From positions 1 through 6,607 of the forward strand of contig NZ_SMMD01000725.1 of the NCBI RefSeq assembly GCF_009711475.1: DNA of 6,607 nucleotides, in the 5' to 3' direction. The notes beneath the pieces were generated by a model. That model was not told the DNA's origin and did not search any database. It saw only the letters and a program-made list of their open reading frames with translations. This DNA comes from Fulvivirga aurantia (lineage in GTDB: Bacteria; Bacteroidota; Bacteroidia; Cytophagales; Cyclobacteriaceae). The position numbers were made by a program, and so were the translations under genes. Positions 6,121 through 6,607 of the stretch are shown piece after piece; the stretch's first letter is position 1; each line of letters opens with the position of its first letter.

Positions 6121-6607
6121 GCAGTTGTTTCAGTTACTCTTATATCGCCAAGTAGTACATCCCAAAACTCGATAGTACGTCCCTGAATCTGTGTTTCTTT
6201 CTTCTCAACGTAGATAGTGATGTCTTTTTTGGTGGTGTCTTTATACTCCAGTTTATCATTGGAAGAACCTTCAAATCTTTGATAAATCGTAACCACACCT
6301 ACATATCGGCCATCTGGCTGTCTTTCTAAATCGCTGATGTAGTGAATGTTATACCATTTGATATTTACTTTATCATAATTAAGAGCCATAAGTCGCTCGA
6401 AGTACTCACGCACTTTGTAATAATTCACTTCATCTGTGGTAAGTGATGATACACCCATTTCGCTATCCGGAGCAAAAAGTTCTTCCGCTCGGTCCATCAC
6501 ACGTTTGGCTTCGGCAAAAGGAGTTTCTTTATTACCAATAATGCTAATGTACTTACTTAAATCACGCACTTTTTCCAATGCAAGTGAGTCAATGGCTTGT
6601 TTGCGAT
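6117..6607 (-). CDS. Protein of unknown function, 5' end cut off by the window edge
   Basis: The frame is open from the TGA stop at 6119-6117 to the window edge, giving 162 visible codons. A TTG at 6578-6576 could be taken as a start, but codons upstream of it (reading RKQAIDSLA) continue in frame with the same character, so the true start, and perhaps a signal peptide, lies beyond 6607. The visible protein has an amphipathic helical first half (to about residue 75, including AEAKRVMDRAEELF and KVREYFERLM). Strands follow (VNIKWYNIHYI, then GRYVGVVTIYQRFEG), with a final strand IEFWDVLLGDIRV. The layout matches the amino-terminal region of the downstream LRR protein: both have a V...Y helix, an E-x-(L/I)-F segment, a G-x-x-x-x-x-V strand pair and a closing hydrophobic strand. 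No catalytic motif is visible. It is the first visible gene of a coupled set of three. Confidence 0.85.
   Translation of the reverse strand, partial: RKQAIDSLALEKVRDLSKYISIIGNKETPFAEAKRVMDRAEELFAPDSEMGVSSLTTDEVNYYKVREYFERLMALNYDKVNIKWYNIHYISDLERQPDGRYVGVVTIYQRFEGSSNDKLEYKDTTKKDITIYVEKKETQIQGRTIEFWDVLLGDIRVTETTA

Noticed and set aside
6576..6578. TTG as the start of the rightmost gene
   Set aside because: The frame stays open upstream to the window edge with protein-like sequence, so a truncated gene is more likely than a TTG start.

Overview
The window looks like chromosomal DNA of a Bacteroidota bacterium, most likely a Cytophagales-type marine or soil lineage. This is inferred from four things: moderately AT-rich composition by eye; a class A penicillin-binding protein with a lysine-rich amino terminus and a charged carboxy-terminal tail; 22-residue leucine-rich repeats of the kind common in that phylum; and signal peptides ending in Ala-Gln. 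No taxonomic marker gene is present, so this rests on protein style only.

All four genes are on the minus strand. In order of transcription (right to left) they are: the 3' part of a gene cut by the window edge (6607 to 6117); a small secreted protein of unknown function (6120 to 5293); a large secreted leucine-rich-repeat protein (5333 or 5303 to 2865); and a bifunctional class A penicillin-binding protein (2788 to 422). The first three overlap end to start (ATGA at 6117-6120, then an 11- or 41-base overlap), so they very probably form one translationally coupled operon. The penicillin-binding protein follows after 76 bases and may be co-transcribed or have its own promoter.

The three upstream proteins share a recurring layout in their amino-terminal regions: a helix-rich stretch, then strands ending in a short hydrophobic 'W/L-x-I/V-x-x-I' strand. 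This suggests one family of secreted domains present at least three times in a row, with leucine-rich repeats added in the third gene. The repeat protein is itself built from three successive modules, each made of a Trp-Trp/Trp cap, a 22-residue repeat array and a terminal cap. No function can be assigned from sequence. Their export signals and position beside a peptidoglycan synthase make a cell-envelope role reasonable but unproven.

Positions 1-421 contain no gene. They hold an array of imperfect palindromic repeats, arranged as about two copies of a roughly 200-base direct repeat plus a shortened third palindrome ending about 30 bases past the penicillin-binding-protein stop codon. This resembles a dispersed intergenic palindromic (REP- or MITE-like) family. 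No transposase is visible.
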